A stretch of DNA of 64,000 nt from Aquincola tertiaricarbonis (GTDB taxonomy: Bacteria; Pseudomonadota; Gammaproteobacteria; Burkholderiales; Burkholderiaceae_C). Location of the stretch: NCBI RefSeq assembly GCF_000969605.1, contig NZ_JZUE01000010.1, positions 62,001 to 126,000 on the forward strand, given 5' to 3'. A program made the translations under genes and the position numbers. Positions 62,275 to 64,000 of the stretch are shown here, one piece after another. The notes under the pieces are model-generated. The model was not told where the DNA came from. It searched no databases and saw only the letters and a program-made list of their open reading frames with translations. The number at the start of each line of letters is the position of its first letter. The first letter of the stretch is position 1.

Positions 62275-64000
62275 ATGCCTTTTGTCCACCTCCGCATCCA
62301 CACCGAATACTCCGTCGTCGACGGCACCCTGCGCATCGACGAGGCGGCCCAGGGCGCCCGCGCCGACGGCCAGGTGGCCCTGGGCATCAGCGACCTGTCC
62401 AACCTGTTCGGCACGGTCAAGTTCTATTCGGCCTGCCGCAAGGCGGGTGTCAAGCCGCTGATCGGCGTGGACGTGTGGATGGAGCCCGAAAGCGGGGAGA
62501 AGCAGCCGAGCCGGCTGCTGCTGATCGCGCAGGACTCGCAGGGCTACCTGAACATCAACCAGCTGCTGTCACGCGCCTGGACGGGCAACACCCAGCGGGC
62601 GCAGGCCTGGGTGAAGTGGAGTTGGCTGGCCGAGCTGAACGGCGGGCTCGTCGCGCTGTCCGGCGGCGATGCCGGCGCCGTCGGCCAGGCGCTGCTGGCG
62701 GGCGACGAGGCCCGCGCCGCCGCCATCGCCGAGCGGCTGGCCGCCACCTTTCCCGGCCGCTTCTACATCGAGCTGCAGCGCGCCGGCCTGCCGCTGCACG
62801 AGCCGCATGTGCGGGTGGCCGTGCCGCTGGCCGCGCGGCTGAAGCTGCCGGTGGTGGCCACGCATCCGGTGCAGTTCGCCACGCCCGACGACTTCGAGGC
62901 ACACGAGGCCCGGGTGTGTATCGCCGAGGGCGAGACGCTGGCCAACCCGCGGCGCGTCAAGCGCTTCAGCCGAGAGCAGTACTTCAAGTCGCAGGCCGAG
63001 ATGGAGGCGCTGTTCGCGGACATCCCCAGCGCGGTGGCCAACACCGTGCGCATCGCCCAGCGCTGCAACCTGAGCCTGGTGCTGGGCAAGCCGCGGCTGC
63101 CCGACTTCCCGACGCCCGGCGGCATCCCGATCGAGCAGCACTTCCGCGCGGCGTCGCTGGAAGGCCTGGAGCACCGGCTGCGCCAGCTCTACCCCGACGA
63201 AGCCAGGCGCCAGGCCGAGCGGCCGCGCTACGTGGAGCGGCTGGACTTCGAGATCGACGTGATCCTGAAGATGGGCTTTCCGGGCTATTTCCTGATCGTG
63301 TCGGACTTCATCACCTGGGCCAAGAACAACGGCTGCCCGGTGGGCCCGGGCCGCGGCTCTGGCGCCGGCTCGCTGGTGGCCTATGCGCTGTCGATCACCG
63401 ACCTCGACCCGCTGCGCTACAACCTGCTGTTCGAGCGCTTCCTGAACCCGGAACGGGTCTCGATGCCCGACTTCGACATCGACTTCTGCCAGGGCAACCG
63501 CGACCGGGTGATCGACTACGTCAAGCAGAAGTACGGGCTGGACGCGGTGAGCCAGATCGCCACCTTCGGCACCATGGCGGCCAAGGCCGCGCTGCGCGAC
63601 GTGGGCCGGGTGCTGGGCATGGGCTATGGCCATGTCGATTCCATCGCCAAGCTGATCCCGGCGCCGCCCGGCAAGACGGTGACGCTGGCCAAGGTGCCCG
63701 AGAACCCCGATGGCGGCGTGATCTACGCCCGCAAGGAGGCGCCCGAGCTGGAACAGCGCGAAGCCGCCGAAGAGGAAGTGGCCGCGCTGCTCGACCTGGC
63801 CGCCCGCGTGGAAGGCATGGTGCGCAACATCGGCATGCATGCCGGCGGCGTGCTGATCGCGCCGGGCAAGATCACCGACTTCTGCCCGCTGTACCAGCAG
63901 CCGGGCAGCGACTCGGCCGTCAGCCAGTACGACAAGGACGACGTCGAATCCATCGGCCTGGTGAAGTTCGACTTCCTGGGCCTGGCCACGCTCACCATCC
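62275..64000 (+). CDS. dnaE: DNA polymerase III subunit alpha, N-terminal half (partial)
   Basis: 575 codons are present of an expected 1150-1180; the frame runs off the window. The PHP domain (FVHLRIHTEYSVVDGTLRIDEAAQGARADGQVALGISDLSNLFG) is at the start. The polymerase core shows GFPGYFLIVSDFITWAKNNGCPVGPGRGSGAGSLVAYAL and the catalytic MPDFDIDFC with both aspartates. VGMHAGGVLIAP-like NIGMHAGGVLIAP follows. It is the replicative polymerase, DnaE1 type. Confidence 0.97.
   Translation, partial: MPFVHLRIHTEYSVVDGTLRIDEAAQGARADGQVALGISDLSNLFGTVKFYSACRKAGVKPLIGVDVWMEPESGEKQPSRLLLIAQDSQGYLNINQLLSRAWTGNTQRAQAWVKWSWLAELNGGLVALSGGDAGAVGQALLAGDEARAAAIAERLAATFPGRFYIELQRAGLPLHEPHVRVAVPLAARLKLPVVATHPVQFATPDDFEAHEARVCIAEGETLANPRRVKRFSREQYFKSQAEMEALFADIPSAVANTVRIAQRCNLSLVLGKPRLPDFPTPGGIPIEQHFRAASLEGLEHRLRQLYPDEARRQAERPRYVERLDFEIDVILKMGFPGYFLIVSDFITWAKNNGCPVGPGRGSGAGSLVAYALSITDLDPLRYNLLFERFLNPERVSMPDFDIDFCQGNRDRVIDYVKQKYGLDAVSQIATFGTMAAKAALRDVGRVLGMGYGHVDSIAKLIPAPPGKTVTLAKVPENPDGGVIYARKEAPELEQREAAEEEVAALLDLAARVEGMVRNIGMHAGGVLIAPGKITDFCPLYQQPGSDSAVSQYDKDDVESIGLVKFDFLGLATLTI

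Overview
The window is a contiguous, gene-dense chromosomal segment from a GC-rich betaproteobacterium. The gene content and order point to the order Burkholderiales, probably the Rubrivivax/Leptothrix/Ideonella (Sphaerotilaceae) neighbourhood. That placement is inference from the gene set: a full cbb3 oxidase cluster with an FNR/Anr-type regulator, DUF3579, DUF3563, a phasin-like protein, the rpsP-rimM-trmD-rplS order and the folK-deoxynucleoside kinase pairing. I see no prophage, insertion sequence, CRISPR array, rRNA or tRNA. Genes are tightly packed, with many 4-nt ATGA or GTGA overlaps.

Layout. (1) 1-7.7 kb: the end of a phenylacetate-CoA ligase gene, a TetR regulator, a LIV-type ABC importer (binding protein, LivH, a fused LivM-LivG, LivF), an FAD oxidoreductase and a phasin-like helical protein. 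(2) 7.8-19.2 kb: microaerobic respiration. A small zinc-ribbon protein and dodecin are followed by a SafE-like membrane protein, hemN, an FNR regulator, two small membrane proteins (one a truncated FixH), ccoG, ccoP, ccoQ, ccoO, ccoN, ccoS and ccoI. FNR-box sequences lie before hemN/fnr, ccoN and ccoI. (3) 19.2-19.7 kb: a 500-nt spacer holding an unusual pair of inverted, hairpin-bearing repeats. (4) 19.7-30.5 kb: argG, a hydrolase, a ybhN-clsB-ybhP-like membrane-lipid operon, two paralogous L,D-transpeptidases, a secreted low-complexity protein, a DsbA/FrnE-like protein and a QseBC-like two-component system.

(5) 30.6-38.1 kb: a DegP/HtrA protease, a MATE exporter, a carboxylesterase, an OmpA-type protein, argF-argD, a DUF3579 protein and ribosomal protein S20. 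(6) 38.2-47.1 kb: murJ, a SirB1-like protein, then hda, a HAD hydrolase, pcnB, folK, a DUF486 protein, a deoxynucleoside kinase, and a DUF47-PiT phosphate transport pair. An 87-bp tandem repeat follows. (7) 47.3-57.3 kb: a TM2-domain protein, a GNAT enzyme, the rpsP-rimM-trmD-rplS operon, a NUDIX hydrolase, a CobD/CbiB-like protein, rsgA, an M48 protease, orn, a DEAD-box helicase with a long structured leader, and an FKBP isomerase. (8) 57.4-64 kb: gluQRS, a LysR regulator divergent from a pirin, a DUF3563 protein, an alpha/beta hydrolase lacking its nucleophile, trhO and the first half of dnaE.

Most of the window is housekeeping. The clearest functional unit is the FNR-controlled cbb3 respiration block: ccoNOQP encode the oxidase, ccoGIS and the small membrane genes support copper and haem assembly, and hemN supplies oxygen-independent haem synthesis. 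The least explained parts are the paired repeats at 19.36-19.63 kb, the 87-bp tandem repeat at 47.15-47.32 kb, and several small proteins. No wholly new multi-gene system is evident.
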